Below, piece after piece: positions 16,420 through 24,127 of a DNA stretch of 64,000 nucleotides. The stretch covers positions 1 through 64,000 of the forward strand of contig NZ_CANMAX010000012.1 in assembly GCF_947495995.1 (NCBI RefSeq), written 5' to 3'. Each line of letters begins with the position of its first letter. Position 1 is the stretch's first letter. Under the pieces are notes generated by a model. That model made no database searches and was not told where the DNA came from. It saw only the letters and a list, made by a program, of their open reading frames with translations. Origin of the DNA: an uncultured Tenacibaculum sp. Its GTDB lineage: Bacteria; Bacteroidota; Bacteroidia; Flavobacteriales; Flavobacteriaceae. A program made the translations under genes and the position numbers.

Positions 16420-17751
16420 ATGAATAAATTCTTATCAATAGCATTGCTATTCTTAACTATTACTTCCTATACTCAAACCGACACTAAAATCTATGACATT
16501 ATAAATAATATTTCTGCGGAAAGAATAAAAGCAGATATTAAAACACTTGCTGATTTTGGAACTCGACACACCTTAAGTGATACTGTATCGAATACTAGAG
16601 GAATCGGTGCTGCTAGACGCTGGATAAAAAAAGAATTCGAAACAATTTCTAAAGAGTGTAACAATTGTTTAGATGTTTTTTATCAGAAAGATTTAGTAAA
16701 AAAAGGAACAAATCAAAGAATTACTAAAGATGTTTGGGTTGTAAATGTAGTTGCTATTCAAAAAGGAACTAAAAATCCGAATAATTATATCGTAATGAGT
16801 GGTGATATTGATTCACGAATTACAGATCCAAATAATTATACAGACAATGCTCCCGGAGCAAATGATAACGCTACAGGAATGGCTGGTGCAATAGAAGCTG
16901 CGAGAGTTTTAAGTAAATATAAATTTGATAACAGTATTATTTATGTTGGACTTTCTGGTGAAGAACAAGGTTTATTTGGAGGAAAAGGATTAGCTAAATA
17001 TGCTAAAGACAAAGGATGGAATATTGTTGGTGTTATGAATAACGATATGATTGGTAATATAAAAGGTGTCGATGGTGTAATTGACAATAGAACTTTCAGG
17101 ATTTTTTCTGAACCAGTTCCTCCTACAGAAACTGCTCAGCAAAGAAGAGCACGTCGTTTTTACGGTGGTGAAGTGGATGGAATTTCTAGACAACTTGCTC
17201 GATATATTTATAAAACTACTAAGACTTACATGCCTGAGATGAATCCAAAAATGATTTATAGATTGGATCGTTTTGGTCGTGGAGGACATCACAGACCTTT
17301 TAATGATGCTGGTTTTGCAGGAATTAGAATTATGGAAGCTCACGAAAACTACACACAACAACATCAAGACATTCGTGTTGAAAATGGAATTGAATATGGC
17401 GATCGTTTTAAATTCGTAAATTTTGAATACGCAAAAAAACTAACCGCTGTAAATGCAATTAACTTAGCAAGTATTGCCGCTGCTCCTCCTTCACCTAAAA
17501 ATGTTGGTATTGGTGGTATTGTAGAAGCTTCTGCAAAATTTAAATGGGATGCTGTTAAAGGTGCTAAAGGATACAAAATCTACTGGCGTGATACCACTTC
17601 TCCTACTTGGGATCATTTCAAATATGTGGAAAATGTGAATGAATTTGTACTTGACGGAATTGTCGTCGACAACTTTTTCTTTGGTGTAAGTGCTATTGGT
17701 GAAAACGGTCATGAAAGTATTGTTAGTTTCCCTTCTAAAATTATTCGTTAA
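16420..17751 (+). CDS. Exported M28-family metallopeptidase with C-terminal Fn3 domain
   Basis: 443 residues: signal peptide (to about residue 19), M28 zinc-peptidase domain (about 30-345) and a fibronectin type III domain (about 355-443). Metal-site landmarks: D149 in GANDNATG, catalytic E181-E182 in GEEQGL, D209 in NNDMIG, and H290/H291 in GGHHRPF. The first ligand motif, usually GHxDS, reads GDIDS (D129), so the usual first His is Asp. It probably cleaves N-terminal residues or small peptides in the periplasm or outside the cell. The next gene starts at its stop codon (TAATG overlap), so the two are co-translated. Confidence 0.86.
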   Translation: MNKFLSIALLFLTITSYTQTDTKIYDIINNISAERIKADIKTLADFGTRHTLSDTVSNTRGIGAARRWIKKEFETISKECNNCLDVFYQKDLVKKGTNQRITKDVWVVNVVAIQKGTKNPNNYIVMSGDIDSRITDPNNYTDNAPGANDNATGMAGAIEAARVLSKYKFDNSIIYVGLSGEEQGLFGGKGLAKYAKDKGWNIVGVMNNDMIGNIKGVDGVIDNRTFRIFSEPVPPTETAQQRRARRFYGGEVDGISRQLARYIYKTTKTYMPEMNPKMIYRLDRFGRGGHHRPFNDAGFAGIRIMEAHENYTQQHQDIRVENGIEYGDRFKFVNFEYAKKLTAVNAINLASIAAAPPSPKNVGIGGIVEASAKFKWDAVKGAKGYKIYWRDTTSPTWDHFKYVENVNEFVLDGIVVDNFFFGVSAIGENGHESIVSFPSKIIR

Positions 17752-18320
17752 TGTCTGAAAAAATACAATTATACTTTAAAACTGATCAAGAGTGGTATAA
17801 TTGGTTATTAGAAAATCATAATACATCTCAAGGGGTGTATTTGATTTTTTATAAAATTGAAACAAAAATCCCTTCCATGCGATGGGAAGAAGCTGTGAAA
17901 GTTGCTTTATGCTTTGGCTGGATAGATTCAACTGTAAAAAGTTTAGGGAATGGTAAACGACAACAATACTTCTCACCTAGAAAACCTAAAAGTGTTTGGA
18001 GTAAGCTTAACAAAAGCTATATTATTGAATTAACTGATCAGAATTTACTTCAAGAAAGCGGATTAAAATCCATACAAATTGCTAAAGAAAATGGAAGTTG
18101 GTCGCTTTTAGATGATGTAGAAAACTTAATTATTCCTGAAGATTTACAAAAATCCTTTGATACAAATCCAATTGCTTTTAATAATTATAAAAACTTCGCT
18201 CCTTCGTATCGAAAAAACTATCTCTATTGGTTATTTATGGCCAAAAGAGAACATACTAGAAACAACAGAATAGATAAAATTATTGAATTGTGTAAACAAA
18301 ATATTAAAAGCCGTACCTAA
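17751..18320 (+). CDS. YdeI/OmdA-family protein
   Basis: 189 residues, no signal peptide. N-terminal part (FKTDQEWYNWLLENHNTSQGVYLIFYKI ... WIDSTVKSL) and C-terminal part (FAPSYRKNYLYWLFMAKREHTRNNRIDKIIELC) match the YdeI/OmpD-associated family, whose members have been linked to tolerance of antimicrobial peptides or bacteriocins. The molecular function of the family is not established. It is translationally coupled to the M28 peptidase, which may be incidental. Confidence 0.85.
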   Translation: MSEKIQLYFKTDQEWYNWLLENHNTSQGVYLIFYKIETKIPSMRWEEAVKVALCFGWIDSTVKSLGNGKRQQYFSPRKPKSVWSKLNKSYIIELTDQNLLQESGLKSIQIAKENGSWSLLDDVENLIIPEDLQKSFDTNPIAFNNYKNFAPSYRKNYLYWLFMAKREHTRNNRIDKIIELCKQNIKSRT

Positions 18321-18405
18321 CGATTTATTAAATCATTAACAAGTTTTTAACGATTTTAATAATATTTTTACAATCCATTAGAAAAATCAATTCAAAAAAC
18401 ATAGT

Positions 18406-21015
18406 ATGATGTTTACACAAAAACCAAGATTAGTATTATCTATCTTCTTGGCATTATTACTTTTAAGTAGTAGCGATATCGATGCGCAAAGAAGAAAAAA
18501 GAAAAAAGACAAAGGGAAGGCAAAAACTGAAATGCCTAAGAAACCAAAGAAAAAGCCTAAAAAAACTATTGCTGACCTTACCAAAAAGAGTACTAAAATA
18601 GAAGGTTTATTCACTATTTTTCAAGATTCAATAACAGGATCAGTAAAATTATTAGTAAAAAAAGATCAGTTAAATAAAGACTACATTTATTTCTCTCAAA
18701 TTGCAGATGGTGTAACTGAAGCAAATGCTTTTAGAGGTTCATATAGAGGATCAAGTATTTTTCATATCAAGAAATATTTCAACAAAATAGAGTTTGTTGC
18801 TCCAAATACTTCTTTTTACTTTGATAAAAACAATGCTATCGCTAAATCTGCTGAAGCAAATACAAGTGATGCAATTATTGCAAGTGCAAAAGTTTTAGCG
18901 TCTGACGATAAAAAAGGAGAATATTTAATTGATGCAAGTGGATTATTTCTATCTGAAGCTTTAACTAGAATTAAAGCTCCTAGTTTTCCAGGAAGATCTC
19001 CTTTCGCTTTTAAATTAGGTCGTTTTGATAAGAATAAATCTAAAGTAAATTCTATCAAAAACTATCCTGAAAACACAAATATTAAAACTGAGTATGTATA
19101 TAACAATCCTTCAGTATTAAACGGAGGAAGTTCTGCTGTAACTGATGGAAGATATGTGTCTATTAAAGTGTTCCATACTTTTATGAACATGCCGAAAGAT
19201 GGATATGAAACTCGTTTTGATGATCCTAGAGTTGGTTATTTTACAACTCAAGTAAATGACATGACTAGTACGGGTACAGTTAATTACAGAGATTTTGTAC
19301 ACAGATGGAGATTAGTTAAAAAAGATCCTAGCGCAGCTGTTTCTGAACCTGTAACTCCAATTACTTGGTGGATCGAAAATTCTACTCCATTAGAATGGAG
19401 AGAAACAATTAAACAAGGTGTTTTAGCTTGGAATGTTGCTTTTGAAAAAGCAGGTTTTAAAAATGCTATGGTTGTAAAAGTACAGCCTGATGATGCTAAC
19501 TGGGATGCTGGTGATGTTCGTTACAATGTTTTACGTTGGACTTCTTCTCCTAACCCTCCTTTTGGTGGATACGGACCAAGTTTTGTTAATCCTAGATCTG
19601 GAGAGATTTTAGGTGCTGATATTATGTTAGAATATGTTCACTTTACAAATAGAGTTCGTTTAGATAAAATATTCAACGCTGCTGCTGCTTCATCTTCAGA
19701 AGAAGAAACACATGAAAATTTATTCTTAAATAAAGACAATCATTTATTGTGTTCTGCAGGACATGTAATGCACGAAAACACTATGTTTGGTAAAACTGTA
19801 TTAGCTGCTACTGGTGCTTCTGATATGGAAATGGAAGGAATGAAAAAAGAAGCTATGATTGCTTTAATTATGCATGAAGTTGGACATACTTTAGGGTTAA
19901 ACCACAACATGAAAGCAAGTCAGTTATTTTCTCCTGCTGAATTAGCCAATCCTGAATTTATCAAAGGAAAATGTTTAACAGGTTCTGTTATGGATTATGC
20001 TGCAATTAACTTAACTCTAGATCCTGCAAAACAAGGTCAATATTACGATACAGCTGTTGGTCCTTATGATGTTTGGGCAATTCAATTTGGTTATACTCCA
20101 TTTGGAAACAAAACTGAAATGGATGCTTTATTAGCGCAATCTACAAAGCCAGAGTTAATTTTTGGTAATGACGCTGATGATATGCGTTCTCCTGGAAAGG
20201 CAATTGATCCAAGAGTAATGACTGGTGATTTATCTAACGATCAAATCTCATATTCTATCGATCGTATTAAATTAGCAAATAACGTTAAGAAAAACATTAA
20301 AGCTAAATTAACAAGAACTGGTGAATCTTATCAAGAATTAAGAAATGCATATTATGTGTTAAGCGGACAAGCTGCAAGAGCTGGTGATGTTATTTCTAGA
20401 TTTATTGGTGGTGTGTATGTAGATAGAGCTATGGCTGGACAGCCAGGAGAAACTCAACCATATACTCCTGTTAGTTACACAGATCAAAAAAGAGCAATGA
20501 ATGCGTTAAAAACTTACATTTTTGCTCCAAATGCATTTAAAGCTCCTAAAGAGTTATATAATTTCTTAGCTAGACAAAGACGTGGGTATAACTTCTTTAG
20601 TGGACCAGAAGATCCTAAAATTCACGCTCAAGTTTTATCATATCAAACTAGAGTGTTAGCTCATATTTTACATCCAAATACATTACAACGTATTAGTGAT
20701 TCTGAGTTATACGGAAACAAATACCGTCTTTCAGAATTTATGTCAGACTTAAACAATGCTGTTTTCAAAAATGATATTTACGGATCTGTAAACTCTTTCC
20801 GTCAAAATTTACAAACACAATACACTAAAATGTTATTGAGTATGGTAAACGGAAGAGGGAAAAATAGATATACAAATGCTGCAAAAGCAATGGCATTATA
20901 CAACCTAAAGAATATTAAATCTTGGGTAAGTAATGGAACTGGTAACATTGCTACCAAAGCTCATAAAAATCAATTAAAACTTTTAATTACGAATACCTTA
21001 AAGGAAATCAAGTAA
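18406..21015 (+). CDS. Exported zinc-dependent metalloprotease (DUF5117/DUF4953 type)
   Basis: 869 residues: signal peptide, then a Lys-rich stretch (KKKKDKGKAKTEMPKKPKKK), then the long DUF5118/DUF5117 regions and a metzincin-like active site HEVGHTLGLNHN at residues 490-501 (H490, E491, H494, H500). The late SVMDY segment about 30 residues on fits the Met-turn. Family members are large secreted zinc proteases of Bacteroidota with unknown substrates. Size and order are normal. It has its own terminator 26 bp after the stop and is probably monocistronic. Confidence 0.9.
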   Translation: MMFTQKPRLVLSIFLALLLLSSSDIDAQRRKKKKDKGKAKTEMPKKPKKKPKKTIADLTKKSTKIEGLFTIFQDSITGSVKLLVKKDQLNKDYIYFSQIADGVTEANAFRGSYRGSSIFHIKKYFNKIEFVAPNTSFYFDKNNAIAKSAEANTSDAIIASAKVLASDDKKGEYLIDASGLFLSEALTRIKAPSFPGRSPFAFKLGRFDKNKSKVNSIKNYPENTNIKTEYVYNNPSVLNGGSSAVTDGRYVSIKVFHTFMNMPKDGYETRFDDPRVGYFTTQVNDMTSTGTVNYRDFVHRWRLVKKDPSAAVSEPVTPITWWIENSTPLEWRETIKQGVLAWNVAFEKAGFKNAMVVKVQPDDANWDAGDVRYNVLRWTSSPNPPFGGYGPSFVNPRSGEILGADIMLEYVHFTNRVRLDKIFNAAAASSSEEETHENLFLNKDNHLLCSAGHVMHENTMFGKTVLAATGASDMEMEGMKKEAMIALIMHEVGHTLGLNHNMKASQLFSPAELANPEFIKGKCLTGSVMDYAAINLTLDPAKQGQYYDTAVGPYDVWAIQFGYTPFGNKTEMDALLAQSTKPELIFGNDADDMRSPGKAIDPRVMTGDLSNDQISYSIDRIKLANNVKKNIKAKLTRTGESYQELRNAYYVLSGQAARAGDVISRFIGGVYVDRAMAGQPGETQPYTPVSYTDQKRAMNALKTYIFAPNAFKAPKELYNFLARQRRGYNFFSGPEDPKIHAQVLSYQTRVLAHILHPNTLQRISDSELYGNKYRLSEFMSDLNNAVFKNDIYGSVNSFRQNLQTQYTKMLLSMVNGRGKNRYTNAAKAMALYNLKNIKSWVSNGTGNIATKAHKNQLKLLITNTLKEIK

Positions 21016-21040
21016 TTAACGTTTTAAATATTTAATTTTA

Positions 21041-21080
21041 AGAAAACCATAGTAAACTACTATGGTTTTCTTTATTTTTA
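21041..21080 (+). terminator. Rho-independent terminator
   Basis: Stem AGAAAACCATAGT (21041-21053) / ACTATGGTTTTCT (21059-21071), 5-base loop, T-rich tail to about 21080. The next gene starts at 21085, so its promoter must overlap this hairpin or lie upstream of it. Confidence 0.85.
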
Positions 21081-21084
21081 CAGT

Positions 21085-21969
21085 ATGGCAAAAATCTTAT
21101 TAACTGGCGGTACTGGACTAGTTGGAACTTTATTAGAAAAGAAGCTAAAAGAGAAAAATCACGATGTATACATTTTAACTAGATCTCCTAAAAAAGGGAA
21201 TCATTTTAAATGGGATTTAGATACAAATTATATCGATGAAAAAGCTTTTGATAAACTTGATTATATAATTCATTTAGCTGGAGCTGGTATTGCTGATAAA
21301 AGATGGACAAACCAACGTAAAAAGGAATTAATAGATAGTAGAGTTTCTTCTGCAAACTTACTATACAACTATATTCAAAAATTAAATATTCCTTTGCAAG
21401 GTTTTATTTCTTCTTCTGGAATTAATTTTTATGGTGCAGTTACTACAGATAAGATTTACACGGAAAATGATGCACCTGGAAATGATTTTATTTCTAAAAT
21501 ATGTATCGAATGGGAAAAATCTGCAAATCAATTCTCTAGTTTAAACATTCCTGTTACTATTTTAAGAACTGGTGTTGTTTTAAGTAAAAATGGTGGAGCA
21601 TTACAAAAAATGAATACTCCTTTATTTTTATCTTCTTTAGGAAGCGGAAAACAATTTATTCCTTGGATTCATATTGACGATTTATGCGAAATGTATTGTG
21701 AAGCTGTAGAAGATTCGAAATTTACTGGTATTTATAATGCAGCAACTAACGATCATCAAACAAATAAATCGTTTACTCAAACATTAGGAAAAGTATTAAA
21801 AAAGCCTGTAACACCTTTTAATGTTCCTGCTTTTGTTCTTAAAATTATAGTTGGAGAATTAGCCATAATTGTACTTCAAGGAAGTAAAGCTTCTGCAGAT
21901 AAAATAGAACAACAATTCACTTTTAAATACAACAAGCTAGAAGAAGCACTTAAAGAAATTTACAACTAA
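21085..21969 (+). CDS. TIGR01777-family NAD(P)-dependent epimerase/oxidoreductase
   Basis: 294 residues. Rossmann nucleotide-binding motif GGTGLVG at residues 8-14, a YxxxK-region equivalent (GINFYGAVTTDKIYTEND), a conserved SSSG, and PWIHIDDLCEMYC typical of the YfcH/TIGR01777 extended SDR family. Substrate unknown. It is cytoplasmic, with no signal peptide. The 3' end overlaps by 4 bp the end of the converging DUF6263 gene. Confidence 0.9.
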   Translation: MAKILLTGGTGLVGTLLEKKLKEKNHDVYILTRSPKKGNHFKWDLDTNYIDEKAFDKLDYIIHLAGAGIADKRWTNQRKKELIDSRVSSANLLYNYIQKLNIPLQGFISSSGINFYGAVTTDKIYTENDAPGNDFISKICIEWEKSANQFSSLNIPVTILRTGVVLSKNGGALQKMNTPLFLSSLGSGKQFIPWIHIDDLCEMYCEAVEDSKFTGIYNAATNDHQTNKSFTQTLGKVLKKPVTPFNVPAFVLKIIVGELAIIVLQGSKASADKIEQQFTFKYNKLEEALKEIYN

Positions 21970-22715
21970 TTCAATTTACGGATAGTAACAAAAGTACTGT
22001 TGTTTAATCTCATGACAGGATTATCTGCTTTCATTTTAAAACTAGATTTTAAAGCAACTCCTGTTTTTTTATCAATTTCTAAATCACCTTCTATTCTAGC
22101 TCCAGGTAACAATGGAATCTTTCCAAATAATTCTGCTTTAACAAGTGTATCTGTTATTTCTTTAATGGTGTAAGTGATTTCTATTTCAATTCCGTTAGAG
22201 TTTTGAGTACTTTTCCAAGACGAGCCAACAGAAACAGCTTTTTCTGGATATACAACTGATTGAAATTGATTTGTCAATTGTTCTATATCTTTTACTTGTT
22301 CTGGCTCTAATTTAGTTAATACTGATTTTCCTCTTTTATCAACATTAATAAACATTTTAGTCGCTAATAAAGGAGCCATATCTTTTCGGAATTTTTTCGC
22401 ATCATCAGATAAATCTTCTTCTTTCATATCTGAGTTGTAATTCACTTCCTCTTTTCCTTTGTTGGTAATTATCGTTCCTAAATAAGTAAACTGGTTTTTA
22501 GTATCATAACTTTTATTATCACTGGTAACCCCTTCAACTAACATGTTCATTTTCATTTCCATTTTCATCACAGCTTCACCCAAATCTTGATTCATTTTCA
22601 TATAAGTTTCATATCGATCTCCTTTTTTATAATTCAATCGTAATAAAACTTTTTCTTGGGCTTTTGAAACTAAGCTTAAAGTGATAATAATTAAGAAGGT
22701 AATTCTTTTAATCAT
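21966..22715 (-). CDS. Exported DUF6263-like protein
   Basis: 249 residues: signal peptide (MIKRITFLIIITLSLVSKAQ), then a soluble beta-rich domain with KGDRYETYMKMNQDLG, Met-rich strands, VSVGSSWKS, and a C-terminal block (GDLEIDKKTGVALKSSFKM) characteristic of DUF6263. Function unknown. The end overlaps the converging epimerase gene by 4 bp. A terminator hairpin between this gene and the GG peptide upstream separates their transcripts. Confidence 0.78.
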   Translation of the reverse strand: MIKRITFLIIITLSLVSKAQEKVLLRLNYKKGDRYETYMKMNQDLGEAVMKMEMKMNMLVEGVTSDNKSYDTKNQFTYLGTIITNKGKEEVNYNSDMKEEDLSDDAKKFRKDMAPLLATKMFINVDKRGKSVLTKLEPEQVKDIEQLTNQFQSVVYPEKAVSVGSSWKSTQNSNGIEIEITYTIKEITDTLVKAELFGKIPLLPGARIEGDLEIDKKTGVALKSSFKMKADNPVMRLNNSTFVTIRKLN

Positions 22716-22745
22716 GACTGTAATTTTATTATCAAAAATAAGAAA

Positions 22746-22773
22746 AAAGAGAGACTACTTTTTGTCTCTCTTT
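22746..22773 (-). terminator. Terminator of the 22795-22983 GG-peptide gene
   Basis: Stem AAAGAGAGAC (22746-22755) / GTCTCTCTTT (22764-22773). Read on the minus strand it is followed by TTTTTTCTT. Confidence 0.85.
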
Positions 22774-22794
22774 ATCTAGCTTATAAATGGAAGT

Positions 22795-22983
22795 TTAACA
22801 AACTTCGTCACACTCTTTCTTACATCCTTCTTTATCTTTAGGATCAAATTCACATGCTTCTTTGCATCTTTTGTTATCACACGACCCTACTCCTGCTAAT
22901 GAACTTGGACCTATTCCTCCCATTATAGATTTTTGTTCTGTTTTAGTTATTACTCTACCTAAAAAAGATATTGGATTTTTCAT
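22795..22983 (-). CDS. Double-glycine leader peptide with a Cx3C...Cx3C core
   Basis: 62 residues from ATG 22983; a longer in-frame start is rejected because the conserved leader begins MKNPISFLGR and ends MGG at 21-23. The core opens with a small hydrophobic segment (IGPSSLAGVGS) and continues as a charged six-cysteine block, C-x4-C-x3-C-x9-C-x3-C-x3-C. The two Cx3C pairs separated by nine residues resemble helical-hairpin (alpha-hairpinin) disulfide peptides. The leader suggests C39-type ABC export; function unknown. It has its own conserved leader element (23025-23058) and terminator, so it is a single-gene unit. Confidence 0.8.
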   Translation of the reverse strand: MKNPISFLGRVITKTEQKSIMGGIGPSSLAGVGSCDNKRCKEACEFDPKDKEGCKKECDEVC

Positions 22984-23024
22984 ATTCAAAATAATTTTGC
23001 TTAAATAAACTACAGATTTTTTTA

Positions 23025-23058
23025 TAGACTGTCCGGATTTTAGTCTACTCTTCACGAA
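23025..23058 (-). promoter_or_regulatory. Conserved GG-peptide leader element (TTCGTGAA + hairpin)
   Basis: On the minus strand: TTCGTGAAGAGTAGAC (from 23058), then a hairpin with arms TAGACT / AGTCTA (plus-strand 23025-23030 and 23042-23047). The palindrome copy (TTCACGAA on plus, 23051-23058) begins 68 bp upstream of the start at 22983. Confidence 0.6.
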
Positions 23059-23320
23059 TAAGATTCAATACTAATTTAACTACTATTATAATCTTATATT
23101 TTTTATCACAATAAATTGTGACGAACTAGTAAGAAAAGACACCAAAAATCTGAAAAAACAATTTATCCCATACTTAACAGAGATGAATATTCATATTAAA
23201 GTTACGCATTAAACTTTTAATTCCCAGTAAGGATTCACGAAAACTACCTTTAGAAAATTGTAAAATTAAATGAACAACTTTAAAGAAATTTTAAATGATT
23301 AAATAAGGAAAAGAATACAA

Positions 23321-23360
23321 AAAACCGAATTAATCTTTTAAAATAAATTAATTCGGTTTT
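23321..23360 (-). terminator. Terminator of the tandem GG-peptide pair
   Basis: Perfect 14-bp stem AAAACCGAATTAAT (23321-23334) / ATTAATTCGGTTTT (23347-23360), with a T run when read on the minus strand. Confidence 0.85.
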
Positions 23361-23381
23361 CGCTAAAAAGGTGATTAAAAA

Positions 23382-23570
23382 TTATCTTCCTGATCCACAG
23401 TGTTTATTATATGTTTCCATTGCATAATCTCTGTCTCCTTGATAACCACCACCAAAAATAAGACCTCTTAAGGTTTTACAATATTCAAAGCGTGATTCAC
23501 CACTTCCCTTAATTGTTAATTGCTCTCTTTTAGTTATTACTTTTCCTAATGATAAAATTGATTTTTTCAT
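23382..23570 (-). CDS. GG-type leader peptide with a Gly-Ser cleavage site (paralogue A)
   Basis: 62 residues from ATG 23570; upstream in-frame starts are rejected on leader homology. The leader (opening MKKSILSLGK) aligns with the family but carries Gly-Ser at residues 22-23 instead of Gly-Gly. The core is a close paralogue of the 23700-23885 product: both have EYCKTL, LIFGGGYQGD, DYA and a terminal YNxxCG, giving one cysteine near each end. No leader element lies before it, so it is probably transcribed from the promoter of the upstream paralogue 129 bp away. The altered site may be tolerated or may mark decay. Confidence 0.75.
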   Translation of the reverse strand: MKKSILSLGKVITKREQLTIKGSGESRFEYCKTLRGLIFGGGYQGDRDYAMETYNKHCGSGR

Positions 23571-23699
23571 AATTTTTTGAATTTTACATTTAAATTTTAT
23601 TTGTAGAGTTTTAGCCATCATACTTAATATTAATCTATTAAATACACTTTTTAATGACTACTTAACTATTCTATTAATGAGTATAATGGGATAATAAGT

Positions 23700-23885
23700 T
23701 TATCCTTGAACACCACAATTTCTATTGTATACCTCTAAAGCATAATCTTGATCTCCTTGATAACCACCACCGAAAATAAGATTCTGTAAAGTTTTACAAT
23801 ACTCTTTTCTAGTTACTCCACCATAAACTGTTTTCAATTCTGTTTGATTCATTACTTTACCTAAAGTTGAAATTGAATTCTTCAT
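23700..23885 (-). CDS. Double-glycine leader peptide (paralogue B)
   Basis: 61 residues: leader opening MKNSISTLGK with GG at 22-23, then a 38-residue core with EYCKTL, LIFGGGYQGD and YNRNCG, containing two cysteines that could form one disulfide. It is the first gene of a two-gene unit with paralogue A, which keeps most of the core. The conserved palindrome/hairpin element and a TAnnTTTG -7 box lie upstream (23927-23983). It is followed by the pair's shared terminator at 23321-23360. It is co-directional with, and downstream of, the LytTR propeller sensor gene. Confidence 0.8.
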   Translation of the reverse strand: MKNSISTLGKVMNQTELKTVYGGVTRKEYCKTLQNLIFGGGYQGDQDYALEVYNRNCGVQG

Positions 23886-23926
23886 ATTTTAAAATTTACT
23901 TTGATTTAACACATCTTGATAAATTA

Positions 23927-23983
23927 TAGACAATCAAGCCTTTGTCTACTCTTCGCGAATAAGGTTTTGTGTAATCAAATTTA
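23927..23983 (-). promoter_or_regulatory. Promoter and conserved leader element of the tandem GG-peptide unit
   Basis: On the minus strand: -7 box TAAATTTG (23983-23976), then TTCGCGAAGAGTAGAC with the palindrome at 23959-23952, then a 7-bp hairpin TAGACAA / TTGTCTA (plus-strand 23927-23933 and 23942-23948). The palindrome begins 67 bp upstream of the start codon at 23885. If the -7 box is real, the element lies in the 5' untranslated RNA. Confidence 0.62.
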
Positions 23984-24127
23984 TTGGTGAGTTATTATAA
24001 TTTTCGTTTATCCCTTGTAAATGTGACCAATTCTTAAAAAAATGACACAAAAATAATATCCATACAAAAACAGAATATTTGAATTTGGGACGAATTCTTT
24101 AACTTTTGGGATAAACAAAAAATAGTA

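Larger units (their letters stand above)
22984..23381. other. 398-bp intergenic region between GG-peptide genes
   Basis: Contains the leader element of the 22983 gene (23025-23058), upstream sequence homologous to that before 23885 (TGTGAC at 23117-23122 and GACAC at 23138-23142), and the terminator of the 23570 gene (23321-23360). No further GG-leader ORF is visible. Confidence 0.6.

Noticed and set aside
16990-17712. Antisense ORFs inside the M28 peptidase gene
   Set aside because: No domain, signal or promoter; shadows of the real gene's codon use.
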